A stretch of 19,644 bases of DNA from an uncultured bacterium (GTDB lineage Bacteria > Cyanobacteriota > Vampirovibrionia > Gastranaerophilales > Gastranaerophilaceae), in NCBI GenBank assembly GCA_900553205.1, contig USCK01000016.1:1-19644 (forward strand). Reading direction: 5' to 3'. Under the pieces are notes generated by a model. That model ran no database searches, was not told the DNA's origin, and worked only from the letters and a program-made list of their open reading frames with translations. Both the position numbers and the translations under genes were made by a program. Shown here piece by piece: positions 1 through 7,751 of the stretch (positions are counted from its first letter, which is position 1; every line of letters begins with the position of its first letter).

Positions 1-1224
1 GTTTCTTTTATTATGATTTTCAGGCCCTAAGATAATAATATGTTTGTATTTCTTTAGGTTATCAAACAGAGTTGTAAGCTCTGATTCCAACTTATATTTT
101 GAAATACCTACTTTTATTGAGCCTTTTTGTTTCCCTCTTTTGAACCCTTTTGCATTTTGTGCAGATTCAACAAGTGGTGAATAATTGTTATTTTCGATTT
201 TGACAGCCCCTTTCGGTACAAAACAGTCGGTTGTAAACAGTCGCCCTCTATACAGATACTCAATATTTTCAACTGCATATTTGGTGATTAATATTGCCCC
301 GGGGAAGGTTGCAAAATCTAACAAGCAATTTTCTACCCCGATGCCAAAATGTCCTCGCAAATGTGTGTATTCCTGAAACTTGGGATAGGTATGCGCAAGT
401 ATCATTTCGCCATGTGTATAGACATCAATGTTTTTGTCTTTAGTGTATTCAAGGACATCTTCAAGCTCTTTTAATGAAGTCCCTGCAACAAGTATGGCTT
501 TGTTCGGTCTGGTTGATATTGAAACCTCTGTTTCAATAGGTTCACCATAGCGCTCGATTTTTAGTTCATCAAGTCTTGATGAAAGCTTGTAGTCAAGTTC
601 TGCGCTCAGTTTTATTTCATTAAGTATTTCTTCTGTTGTAGTGTCTTGATAATTAAGAAGGTTTAGCATAACAAGAATTTTATAAAACCCTTCTTCTTCA
701 AGTTCCTCAGTTTCTGAAAGACTTTTTATATTAGTTATATTTATGCTCAAACTTTTTATGATATTTCCCATAACCTCAAACAGGTTTTTTCTCTCTGGTG
801 ATAAAGACTCAAGTCTGTTGTTATATTCTTTTTCGCCCTGTTGTATGAGTTTTGTTATATCAAATTCCTCATCTAGTTTGATATTTGTTTTGATAAATTT
901 CGGTTCAATCTTTTCTTCTTTGCAATAGTTGATATAAGTCTTTTTTGACTGACATAATAATGTTTTAATTCTGATTAAGATTTTTTGAAATTGTTCGTTT
1001 TGTGTTTCTAAATTGCTCATAAGAGTAGATATCGTATCAAGAATAACGATTTCTGCATCTTTATTATATCCACCCAAGTTTTTAAGTTCTAATGTGTAAA
1101 AAGCAAGGAGTTTTAAATACATAACAAGAATTTCTTGCAAAGATGATGTTCTTGGTCCTATAGAACAAATCCCCTTTGATACACAACTGTCATATTGATA
1201 ATCTTCATAGTAATTGTAAAACAT
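1..1224 (-). CDS. Hybrid-cluster protein (Hcp/prismane)-like protein, 3' end cut by window edge
   Basis: The first 408 residues are visible; the C-terminus lies outside the window. Family signatures are clear: an N-terminal C14-x5-C20 segment followed by GPRTSSLQE, the block VYTHGEMILAHTYP (E273), and FPGAILITKYA ending in A317. In true Hcp (hydroxylamine/NO reductase) the hybrid Fe-S-O cluster is held by His, Glu and Cys spaced 24 and 44 residues apart (H244, E268, C312 in Desulfovibrio numbering). The same spacing here gives T249, E273 and A317, so two ligands are absent. Only two of the four N-terminal cysteines expected for the [4Fe-4S] cluster are seen. I recall similar ligand-poor relatives in Clostridia, often named hydroxylamine reductase. 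Membership in the Hcp/CO-dehydrogenase superfamily is well supported, but hydroxylamine reductase activity is doubtful. The remaining ligand cysteines would fall beyond the left edge. The start is the ATG at 1224; no clear Shine-Dalgarno site precedes it. Confidence 0.8.
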   Translation of the reverse strand, partial: MFYNYYEDYQYDSCVSKGICSIGPRTSSLQEILVMYLKLLAFYTLELKNLGGYNKDAEIVILDTISTLMSNLETQNEQFQKILIRIKTLLCQSKKTYINYCKEEKIEPKFIKTNIKLDEEFDITKLIQQGEKEYNNRLESLSPERKNLFEVMGNIIKSLSINITNIKSLSETEELEEEGFYKILVMLNLLNYQDTTTEEILNEIKLSAELDYKLSSRLDELKIERYGEPIETEVSISTRPNKAILVAGTSLKELEDVLEYTKDKNIDVYTHGEMILAHTYPKFQEYTHLRGHFGIGVENCLLDFATFPGAILITKYAVENIEYLYRGRLFTTDCFVPKGAVKIENNNYSPLVESAQNAKGFKRGKQKGSIKVGISKYKLESELTTLFDNLKKYKHIIILGPENHNKRN

Positions 1225-1297
1225 AGTAATAGTATTATGAAAGATTAATGAGATTTTTCTATTGTATAACAGGTGAGGGAAGTTGGGTAATTAAAAG

Positions 1298-1326
1298 AAA
1301 AGCGAAATCTTTAAGATTTCGCTTTT
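1298..1326 (-). terminator. Intrinsic terminator after the AMIN-domain gene
   Basis: Two perfect 14-base arms (1298-1311 and 1313-1326) centred on one base form a GC-cored hairpin just past the stop codon at 1340. On the minus strand it ends in a T-rich tail (GCTTTTCTTTTAATT). It separates the AMIN-domain gene from the Hcp-like gene, which therefore probably has its own promoter. Confidence 0.85.
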
Positions 1327-1339
1327 AAATGTGCTTATT

Positions 1340-2386
1340 TTATTTGTTTACTTTTGATAATTTTGTTCTGATTCCGTTTGCCAAATCAGGTCTGCCACTT
1401 TTTTCGTAAATCTCTGACATTGATTCTAAAAACTTTATACTGTCAACTTTAGGCTGAATTTTTGGTTTAGACATCGTTGTAGATGCTTGTCTTAGTTGAG
1501 AAGGTGCAGGTCTTCTTTGAGTTTGACCTACAGAGTCAGCCATAAGGTTTCTCTTAGGTAATGATGCCATACGAGAGTTTAAAGATGATGATGTGTTTGG
1601 TGTTTGTGTGTGCATCTTCAAGTATGGTGACTGTGTACTGTTTTGGTATGCCTTCAGACCATAGTTCATTGTAGTATAAGGTTTATTAGTAACATTTTTG
1701 TATCCCGGAGTATGTTGATGAACATCTTTTGTTCCTGCAATATCTCTATCTCTAAGCCCTTGAGATAAGCCAACCTTGATATCGTTGTCTTTTCCTCTTA
1801 TAAGTTTAGCACCTAACAAGAATATCAAACCAAAGAAACCGAAAGTGAATAATGTGCCTGTTTTAGAACCTGATAATAAAGATTTTAGAACTGCAACTGC
1901 ACCACCTAAATGTACATTAGACATAATGGAAGGTTTAATTTCTTCTGCGTTTTGTTTGTAAACAGGAGAATAAGTATTCATTGGTGCGTTTAATAAAATT
2001 TCTTTTTTAGGGTTTGCTCTATCTTCAACTTTTACGGAAGAAACAAGAGAGTCAAAAGTTATGCTTGCGCCTGATGCGTTATCTGCTTGAAACATAATAT
2101 TTAAGCCGTCAACACCAAATGGTTCAACGATGATATTATCTACATTTGAAACATTTTTATAAACAGTGCTTAATGTTTTAGAAGCTCTGATACCTTTAAG
2201 ACTTAACAAAATTCTGTTAGGAGCTTGAATCGTTTTCTTAACTGATACAGAATTGTCAGCGACTAATACAATATTGAAACTATCTCCCATAGGTTCAACT
2301 TGTACGCTTTGTAAAACATTATCAGATGCCATTACGGACATGGTCATAAATATACTAACAAATAATACAAATAATACTTTTTTCAT
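1340..2386 (-). CDS. AMIN-domain protein with signal peptide and one membrane segment, function unknown
   Basis: This 348-residue protein starts with a signal sequence (MKKVLFVLFVSIFMTMSVMA, 1-20). Residues about 23-115 have the alternating beta pattern of an AMIN domain (VQVEPMGDSFNIVLVADN, RILLSLKGI, IIVEPFGVDGLNIMFQADN), a module found in AmiC-type amidases and PilQ secretins that targets proteins to the cell envelope. A hydrophobic helix at about 167-186 (TGTLFTFGFFGLIFLLGAKL) is followed by positive residues. The likely topology is an exported AMIN domain, one membrane pass and a low-complexity Ser/Thr/Gln-rich cytoplasmic tail ending in a charged helix (about 315-345). No amidase or secretin domain is present. 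The start at 2386 was chosen over an in-frame upstream ATG at 2443 because GGGAGAG lies just upstream and the signal peptide begins there. Confidence 0.75.
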   Translation of the reverse strand: MKKVLFVLFVSIFMTMSVMASDNVLQSVQVEPMGDSFNIVLVADNSVSVKKTIQAPNRILLSLKGIRASKTLSTVYKNVSNVDNIIVEPFGVDGLNIMFQADNASGASITFDSLVSSVKVEDRANPKKEILLNAPMNTYSPVYKQNAEEIKPSIMSNVHLGGAVAVLKSLLSGSKTGTLFTFGFFGLIFLLGAKLIRGKDNDIKVGLSQGLRDRDIAGTKDVHQHTPGYKNVTNKPYTTMNYGLKAYQNSTQSPYLKMHTQTPNTSSSLNSRMASLPKRNLMADSVGQTQRRPAPSQLRQASTTMSKPKIQPKVDSIKFLESMSEIYEKSGRPDLANGIRTKLSKVNK

Positions 2387-2460
2387 GAATTTCTCTCTCT
2401 CCCTTAATGATAGAGTACATGGTTTCCATGGCTGTAACATCAATCCAACGATTGAACTTT

Positions 2461-2488
2461 TTTATAGACCATTTGGTCTATGCGAAAA
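2461..2488 (-). promoter_or_regulatory. Putative promoter with TetR-type palindrome upstream of the AMIN-domain gene
   Basis: An inverted repeat with 8-base arms (ATAGACCA at 2464-2471, TGGTCTAT at 2474-2481) lies 78-95 bases upstream of the start at 2386. On the minus strand it sits between a weak -35 (TTTTCG, 2483-2488) and a -10 (TATAAA, 2461-2466) spaced 16 bases apart, so a bound protein would block RNA polymerase. The core TAGACC-N4-GGTCTA resembles operators of TetR-family repressors such as LmrA/QdoR or NemR. No TetR gene is present in the window. The palindrome is certain; its role is inferred. Confidence 0.45.
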
Positions 2489-2501
2489 ATAGAAATCATG
2501 T

Positions 2502-2525
2502 AAAACCATGTGGTGACATGGTTTT
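2502..2525 (-). terminator. Hairpin downstream of the GNAT-like cluster, possible weak terminator
   Basis: AAAACCATG (2502-2510) and CATGGTTTT (2517-2525) form a 9-base-pair stem with a six-base loop, 120 bases past the stop of the last GNAT-like gene. The stem is only moderately GC-rich and the minus-strand tail (TTTTACATGATTTC) is a poor U-tract, so termination is uncertain. It could instead be a cis element near the AMIN-gene promoter. Confidence 0.35.
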
Positions 2526-2645
2526 CGGGAATTTTACTCGTGCAGTGTGTTTTAGTAATTAAAATCCGTTAAAAATAGGCTGTATTCGTTTAGTAGCCTG
2601 TTGTTTAGCCTAATTTGCGTAAATTTTTAAAAATTACCCAAAAGA

Positions 2646-3284
2646 TTAAAATTTGCTTAATATATCTTTACAAAACTGTACAAATTTAGACGGTGTTTTG
2701 TAAATCATCAGTGCCAAATCATTTTTGTATGATTTGAATCCTAAATTCTTGTAAAAAGGAATTGCGTTTGCATCTGCTAAAAGCATAATTGATTTTTTAG
2801 AAGTGCTTTTAATATGTTCAACCAATGCTTTGCCTACGCCTTTGAATTCTCTATTACCGTTTGGTTTGTAGTTTGTTTTTGGGTCAACTTGTAGCCAAGC
2901 CAGTTCATTTTTCTCATGTTTTTTCTCTGTAAATTGTGCTGCTCCAAGTACATCTTCGGGGGTTATATGTTCAAAATTCTTCTTTTGTTTGGTTATTAAA
3001 AAATAATGATTGGTTTCCTGTTGTTCCGGTTTTGCCCAACTTACCATACTGTCTGCAATGCCTGTTGCATAATTGTGTCCTTCTGGTTGGTACAATCTTA
3101 GATTTTTTTCCCAGTCCATAGCGATATCTCTCATCGCAATCCTATCGTGAAGATTGTTTCTGTCTAATTCAACAATCGAAACAGTTTTTTCTCTTGTTTT
3201 ATTGTTTGAGAGAGTTTGTTGGACTTGTGCATTTTTTACAAAACTTGCTTTAAAATTTATTGTGGTTATACTGTACAAAAGCAT
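2646..3284 (-). CDS. GNAT-like N-acetyltransferase, paralogue 1 of 5
   Basis: This 212-residue protein has the C-terminal half of a GNAT fold. NELAWLQVDP (126-135) is the strand before the cofactor loop, FKGVGKAL (147-154) resembles the acetyl-CoA loop of motif A, and AIPFYKNLGF (174-183) is the usual motif B ending. Residues 9-15 (INFKASF) match the N-terminal tag of its four paralogues. Its start is odd. The paralogues begin at a Met that aligns with Ile6 here (codon ATA, 3267-3269), and translation appears to have moved to an ATG five codons upstream. There is no obvious ribosome-binding site. The C-terminus is about 20 residues longer than in its neighbours. It is the last gene of a co-directional series and lies 42 bases after paralogue 2. 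The substrate is unknown. Confidence 0.7.
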   Translation of the reverse strand: MLLYSITTINFKASFVKNAQVQQTLSNNKTREKTVSIVELDRNNLHDRIAMRDIAMDWEKNLRLYQPEGHNYATGIADSMVSWAKPEQQETNHYFLITKQKKNFEHITPEDVLGAAQFTEKKHEKNELAWLQVDPKTNYKPNGNREFKGVGKALVEHIKSTSKKSIMLLADANAIPFYKNLGFKSYKNDLALMIYKTPSKFVQFCKDILSKF

Positions 3285-3326
3285 GTAAATTTAAAAATTG
3301 CTATGAATGTAAACTTATGTTAAGAC

Positions 3327-3884
3327 TTATTTTTTGAAAAGCATAGTCGGATATTTAGAGGCTTCTTTTTCAAACCCTAATTTTCTATAAAAAGGTGTGG
3401 CATTGCGTGCAGGATATACAGATATAGTTTTGTCAGAAATTTCTTTTACAAAATTAACTAAAGCTTTGCCTACATTCTTATATGTCCTGTATTCTCCTGA
3501 ATGACTATAACTGCAATCAGGTTCAACCTGCAGCCAATTCAATTCGTTTTTTGAAAATTTTTTGTCTGAAAACAGTGTTAATCCAAGAATTTTTTTAGGG
3601 TCTAAGTTTTTATAATCTTCTTTTTGCGTTGTTAAAGCGTAATAATGTTCTTTTGTGTCAGGATATTTAAAAGTTTTTGTTGCATCATCATAGATACAAC
3701 CAGCATATCCAAAAGCTCTGCTATCCCAATCACTCGCAACGGCTTTGAGTGCCGAAATGTCGTTCTTGTGGTTAATATCAAGCTCGACAAGCGCAACTTT
3801 TTTATCTTTGCTTGTGTCTGGTGTTACAACTTGTTTGATATATGTGTCTCTTATAAAATTCGCTTTAAAACTTATAGATGTCAT
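3327..3884 (-). CDS. GNAT-like N-acetyltransferase, paralogue 2 of 5
   Basis: This 185-residue protein opens with the shared tag ISFKANF (4-10). It continues with the family pattern VALVELD (30-36), a Trp-containing helix (SDWDSRAFGY), ALTTQKEDY (83-91), ILGL (99-102) and NELNWLQVEP (113-122). The GNAT half has YKNVGKAL (135-142, acetyl-CoA loop) and ATPFYRKLGF (162-171). Only 7 bases separate its start from the stop of paralogue 3, and AGGAG (3898-3902) lies inside the end of that gene, so the two are almost certainly cotranscribed. The 13-base spacing from AGGAG to the ATG is longer than ideal. The substrate cannot be read from the sequence. Confidence 0.75.
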   Translation of the reverse strand: MTSISFKANFIRDTYIKQVVTPDTSKDKKVALVELDINHKNDISALKAVASDWDSRAFGYAGCIYDDATKTFKYPDTKEHYYALTTQKEDYKNLDPKKILGLTLFSDKKFSKNELNWLQVEPDCSYSHSGEYRTYKNVGKALVNFVKEISDKTISVYPARNATPFYRKLGFEKEASKYPTMLFKK

Positions 3885-3891
3885 TTTATTT

Positions 3892-4452
3892 TTATAACTC
3901 CTGTTTGTATATCATTTGTTCCGGATGTCTTTCTGTCTGAATAAATCCCAATTTTTGATAAAAAGGTATAGCTTTTTTATCGGCTTGGACAAATATAGGT
4001 TTTTTAAACAGTCCTTTCATAAAGTTGACCAATGCTTTACCAATATTTTTGTATGTTCTTTGCCCTGCATCGTGGTTGGTTGATGGATTTGCCTGTAACC
4101 AAGCTATCTCGTTATTGGGTGAATTCTTTTCAAAGAATAATGATAATCCTAAAATTTTATCGGCTTCAAGTTTTTCAAAATTCTCTTTTTGTGTCGTCAA
4201 AGCAAAATAATGCTCGTTGCTGACTTCGGGATAAATCTTTGCCTTTAATGAATCACAATAAATATTTGAGGCATAACCTGATGCTACATTCTCCCATTTG
4301 TAAGCAGTTTCGGCAAGAGTCATAGTATCTCGAGGGTCGGTTTTGTCCAGTTTTACTAATGCGACATTTTCCGGCTTCATCTTACCGTCAGCAATCAACT
4401 TAGAGATTGTGACATTTTTAACAAAACTACCAGTAAAATTTATATGGGTCAT
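3892..4452 (-). CDS. GNAT-like N-acetyltransferase, paralogue 3 of 5
   Basis: This 186-residue protein begins INFTGSF (4-10), a variant of the FKANF tag. The family blocks are VALVKLD (30-36), ALTTQKENF (84-92), ILGLSLF (100-106), NEIAWLQANP (114-123), YKNIGKAL (134-141) and AIPFYQKLGF (161-170). The last two are the GNAT acetyl-CoA loop and motif B. It follows the helicase gene after a 56-base gap with no convincing terminator, so transcription could run helicase, paralogue 3, paralogue 2, paralogue 1. It could also use its own promoter in the AT-rich gap. The full-length fold with intact motifs argues for a working enzyme; the acceptor is unknown. Confidence 0.75.
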   Translation of the reverse strand: MTHINFTGSFVKNVTISKLIADGKMKPENVALVKLDKTDPRDTMTLAETAYKWENVASGYASNIYCDSLKAKIYPEVSNEHYFALTTQKENFEKLEADKILGLSLFFEKNSPNNEIAWLQANPSTNHDAGQRTYKNIGKALVNFMKGLFKKPIFVQADKKAIPFYQKLGFIQTERHPEQMIYKQEL

Positions 4453-4508
4453 ACATGTAGAAAACTTCTAAAAAATAAATTTGCTAATTATGGTATTACA
4501 AAAGTTTT

Positions 4509-7076
4509 TTAAAACTTCTTCAAATGAGCATAAGCTGCGTCCATAGCTTTTTTACCCATTTTGCCAAAGTCAATGGTGTACATTGTACTATCACCGATTT
4601 GCGCAACATCTAGGATATGTCCGATTCCGAGTTTCTCGTGGAATACTCTCTCTCCGACATTGAAGAAATAATCTATATTGGTGTTATTTTTTAATTCTTC
4701 TTTTTCCTTTTCTTTTTGAGCAGTAATAGCATCTTGTTGACGTTTTTCTTCCAGCCTTTGTTTTATAGAATTGTTTTCAAAGAATCTTTTAGCACTTTCT
4801 GCAGCTCTTTCTGCTGCACGTTCTTTGTTCTTTTGACTTTTAACCAAAATAGTTCTCTTAGGAGTTCTATCAGGTTGAGAAAAAGATTTTCGTTGTGGTG
4901 TGCTTAGGCTTTGAGCATTTTTAGGTGCAACAAAGTTTGTTCCAAAACTTCCCGAATGGAAAGATTTTTTAGAAGAAGCTTCACCCCAGTCTGATTTTGA
5001 AGAGGTTGAGTATGATGAGCTGTTAGAGCTTGAACCACTCCGGTTGTTGCCCCCTGTAGAGCGTATTTTATTAACAGCACTTCTAAAGGTTCTTTCTGAT
5101 GAATATTCTCCGTTAGATGAAGATGTTTCAATTAGCTGAGGTGGGATTTCTTCAATAAACCTACTTGGATTGTAATATTTGTATTCGCCCCACATTTGTC
5201 GTCTTTTTGCTGATGATATATATAGTTTTTCTTCAGCACGAGTAACGCCTACATACATCAGTCTGCGTTCTTCTTCCAATTCTGACATAGAATTGAAGGT
5301 TCTTGAATGAGGGAAAATACCTTCTTCTACACCTGCTAAGAATACAATAGGAAATTCCAAACCTTTTGCTGAGTGTAGAGTCATCAATGTTACATTGTTG
5401 CTTATTTCTTCCATTCCATCAATGTCAGAAACTAATGCAACTTGTGCCAAAAACTCACCAAGTCTGTTGTCATTGTCCTCTGGTTCGAATTCGTTTGCTA
5501 CATTCACAAGCTCTTGAAGGTTTTCTATTCTTGCGAGTTCTTCAGGAGAACCGTCTGCTTGCAATTCTTGAATATAGCCACTTTTTTCGATTACTAAACT
5601 GATAAATTCGTGTAGAGGATATCTGTGTTCAATTTCTTTTAGGTTTTTGATTAGTTTGCCAAATTCTATAAGTTTTGAACGAGTTTTAGGTGCAATTTCT
5701 GTTGCGTCCTGTATTCTTTCAACAGCTTCAAATAGGCTTATATCGTTGCTGTCTGCAAATGCTTGTAAGTTTTTAAGGGTTGTTTCACCTATTGAACGCT
5801 TTGGAACATTAACAATTCTTCTGAAACTTTGTGAATCGTTTACATTATAAATAAGTTTCAGGTATGCAATAGCATCTTTAATTTCTTTTCTGTCATAGAA
5901 CTTTAGCCCACCATAGATTTTGTATGGTATGCCTGCTGCGATGCACGCTTCTTCTAGGGCACGAGATTGAGCGTTTGTTCTGTATAATATTGCGAATTGA
6001 TTATAATTAGCTGATGTTTTTTTGATAGTCGAGGTTATGAAATTAGCCTCATCAGATTCATCATCAGCTTCATAGTATGATATTTTTTCTCCGTCACCTT
6101 TGTTTGAATAAAGAACTTTGTCAACACGTTCTTCGTTATTCTCAATAATAGCGTTTGCAGCTTTCAGGATACAACCTGTTGAACGATAGTTCTGTTCTAA
6201 TTTTATCAGCTTACATTTTTTAAAGTCGTTTTGGAAATTAAGAATAATTTTGAAATCTGCACCACGCCAACTATAAATTGATTGGTCAACATCACCAACA
6301 ACGCATAAAGAACGAGATTCTGGTATTTCATTTTCTGGTAAAAAGTTTGTATATAGTGCTCTTACCAAATTGTATTGTGCTTGGTTTGTATCTTGAAATT
6401 CATCTACTAAAATATGTTCAAAACGAGAATAATATTTTTCTCTGACTTCAGCATTTTGGTCTAACAATTTAACGCAAAGCATAAGCATATCGTCAAAGTC
6501 TATTGCGTTGTTATTGTTCAAAATGTTTTCGTATTCTTCAAAAACTTGAGCAATTTTTTGTGATTTAAAATCTCGTGCAAATGTTGCAAAAGTATAAGCG
6601 TCTTGCATTTTGTTTTTAGCATTTGAAATAACTGCTTTAACAAGTTTTGGCTGATAAGTTTTGTCATCAAGATTGAGTTTTTTTATGGCTTGTTTGATAA
6701 CTGCCATAGAGTCTTGTTCATCATAGATAGTAAAATTTTTATCTAGGGATTTACCTGATTGGAACGCGTATTTGTCGATATCTTGTCTTAAAATACGACC
6801 ACAAATACTGTGAAAAGTCCCAACCCACATATATTTAACTACATCTTCGCCAAGAATTGCAGATAATCTTTCACGCATTTCTTTCGCTGCTTTGTTGGTA
6901 AATGTAACAGCAAGGATATTATGGGCTTTTATGCCGTTTTTTATCATATATGCAATACGAGAAGTCAAGACTTTTGTCTTTCCACTTCCTGCTCCTGCTA
7001 GTATTAATAATGCTCCCCTTGTCGTTTTGACAGACTCAACTTGCTGTTCGTTTAAGTTCTCTAATAAATTTTCCAT
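4509..7076 (-). CDS. pcrA: UvrD/PcrA-family ATP-dependent DNA helicase (superfamily 1A)
   Basis: This is a 3'-5' DNA helicase acting in repair and in removing recombinase or stalled polymerase. The 855-residue protein has all SF1A motifs in order: Q motif LNEQQ (8-12), Walker A AGAGSGKT (27-34), motif Ia VTFTNKAAKEM, Walker B VDEFQDTNQ (224-232), GDVDQSIYSWRGAD (261-274), motif IV EQNYRS (294-299), motif V TLHSAKGLEFP (566-576) and motif VI VGVTRAEEKLY (609-619). The core ends near residue 640. A Ser/Asn-rich linker (about 650-720) and a charged helical segment (about 740-800) follow. The C-terminus (about 805-855, VGERVFHEKLGIGHILDV) resembles the Tudor-like domain by which PcrA/UvrD contacts RNA polymerase. 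It is about 100 residues longer than typical PcrA because of the linker. GGAAATAGGG precedes the start at 7076. Confidence 0.95.
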   Translation of the reverse strand: MENLLENLNEQQVESVKTTRGALLILAGAGSGKTKVLTSRIAYMIKNGIKAHNILAVTFTNKAAKEMRERLSAILGEDVVKYMWVGTFHSICGRILRQDIDKYAFQSGKSLDKNFTIYDEQDSMAVIKQAIKKLNLDDKTYQPKLVKAVISNAKNKMQDAYTFATFARDFKSQKIAQVFEEYENILNNNNAIDFDDMLMLCVKLLDQNAEVREKYYSRFEHILVDEFQDTNQAQYNLVRALYTNFLPENEIPESRSLCVVGDVDQSIYSWRGADFKIILNFQNDFKKCKLIKLEQNYRSTGCILKAANAIIENNEERVDKVLYSNKGDGEKISYYEADDESDEANFITSTIKKTSANYNQFAILYRTNAQSRALEEACIAAGIPYKIYGGLKFYDRKEIKDAIAYLKLIYNVNDSQSFRRIVNVPKRSIGETTLKNLQAFADSNDISLFEAVERIQDATEIAPKTRSKLIEFGKLIKNLKEIEHRYPLHEFISLVIEKSGYIQELQADGSPEELARIENLQELVNVANEFEPEDNDNRLGEFLAQVALVSDIDGMEEISNNVTLMTLHSAKGLEFPIVFLAGVEEGIFPHSRTFNSMSELEEERRLMYVGVTRAEEKLYISSAKRRQMWGEYKYYNPSRFIEEIPPQLIETSSSNGEYSSERTFRSAVNKIRSTGGNNRSGSSSNSSSYSTSSKSDWGEASSKKSFHSGSFGTNFVAPKNAQSLSTPQRKSFSQPDRTPKRTILVKSQKNKERAAERAAESAKRFFENNSIKQRLEEKRQQDAITAQKEKEKEELKNNTNIDYFFNVGERVFHEKLGIGHILDVAQIGDSTMYTIDFGKMGKKAMDAAYAHLKKF

Positions 7077-7101
7077 TCCCTATTTCCAAAATCAAAGTTT
7101 T

Positions 7102-7111
7102 ATGATATCAT
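7102..7111. promoter_or_regulatory. 10-base perfect palindrome in the divergent promoter region
   Basis: ATGATATCAT lies between the divergent helicase and SLOG-like genes, which start 80 bases apart. On the plus strand a -10-like TATAGT occurs at 7130-7135, with no good -35. The palindrome may be a shared operator or simply AT-rich chance sequence. Confidence 0.25.
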
Positions 7112-7156
7112 TACCATACATGAAAAAAATATAGTTTGCAATTAGAAGGTGAAAAA

Positions 7157-7741
7157 ATGTCAGATAACAAAAATTTAGCAGATAATAACAATGAAAGCCA
7201 AGTATCATCTATTATGGTGCCTATTGATGATAAAGTTGATGCAGGGAATTCATCACCAGATACAGTTGATGAATTATCAATGGAATTAGCTACTATTAAA
7301 CAATCAGCAAAAAGAATTGCTATTATTGGTTCAAGAAATCTTGCAATTACTCACCAACAAATGATTGAAACTTTAGCTACTGCTCTTGTTAGTCAAGGCA
7401 ACACTATTATTACGTCAGGTGGTTCTTATGGTACTAACGCAGCGGCTATAAGAGGGGCTATGAAATCTAACCCTCAAAAATTAAAAGTTATTTTACCTCA
7501 AACAATCGGGCAACAACCTAGTGATGTTCAAGATCAGCTTATCGGTGTTCCAAATATTGTTGAACACGCTGATAGAGCGATGATGACTTTAGCTGATGCT
7601 TCAAGAGTTTGTAACAGAGAAATTATTGATGACTGTAATCAGTTAATTTGTTTCTTATCTCACACAAGTAAAACACTTCATACTGCTGTAGAATATGCAG
7701 AAGAAGGTCATAAAGTCGTTACTGTATTTTACTTGGATTAA
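7157..7741 (+). CDS. DprA/SLOG-like Rossmann protein of cyanobacterial type
   Basis: This 194-residue protein has about 50 disordered N-terminal residues and then one Rossmann-type domain. The motifs are IAIIGSR (54-60), ITSGGSYGTNAAAIRGAM (85-102), VILPQTIGQQP (111-121), CNREII (142-147) and a terminal VVTVFYLD (187-194). The GSR, SGG-G and RE-II elements parallel DprA/Smf, the single-stranded DNA and RecA-loading protein. The DprA accessory domains are missing, and the overall form matches short cyanobacterial proteins annotated 'DNA recombination-mediator protein A', whose role is untested as far as I know. It could bind nucleotides or nucleotide-derived ligands like other SLOG proteins. 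The start at 7157 was chosen over an in-frame ATG at 7136 because AGAAGGTG lies a few bases upstream. The next gene follows after 10 bases. Confidence 0.75.
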   Translation: MSDNKNLADNNNESQVSSIMVPIDDKVDAGNSSPDTVDELSMELATIKQSAKRIAIIGSRNLAITHQQMIETLATALVSQGNTIITSGGSYGTNAAAIRGAMKSNPQKLKVILPQTIGQQPSDVQDQLIGVPNIVEHADRAMMTLADASRVCNREIIDDCNQLICFLSHTSKTLHTAVEYAEEGHKVVTVFYLD

Positions 7742-7751
7742 TTGAGATATT

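Noticed and set aside
2387..2443. N-terminal extension of the AMIN-domain protein
   Set aside because: It would put 19 polar residues before a clear signal peptide, and the ribosome site lies just before the start at 2386.
2646..4452. GNAT-type toxin-antitoxin modules
   Set aside because: No small DNA-binding antitoxin gene accompanies any of the five acetyltransferase-like genes.
4904..5131. 75-codon minus-strand frame within the helicase linker
   Set aside because: It is an alternative frame of low-complexity helicase sequence and is fully nested in it.
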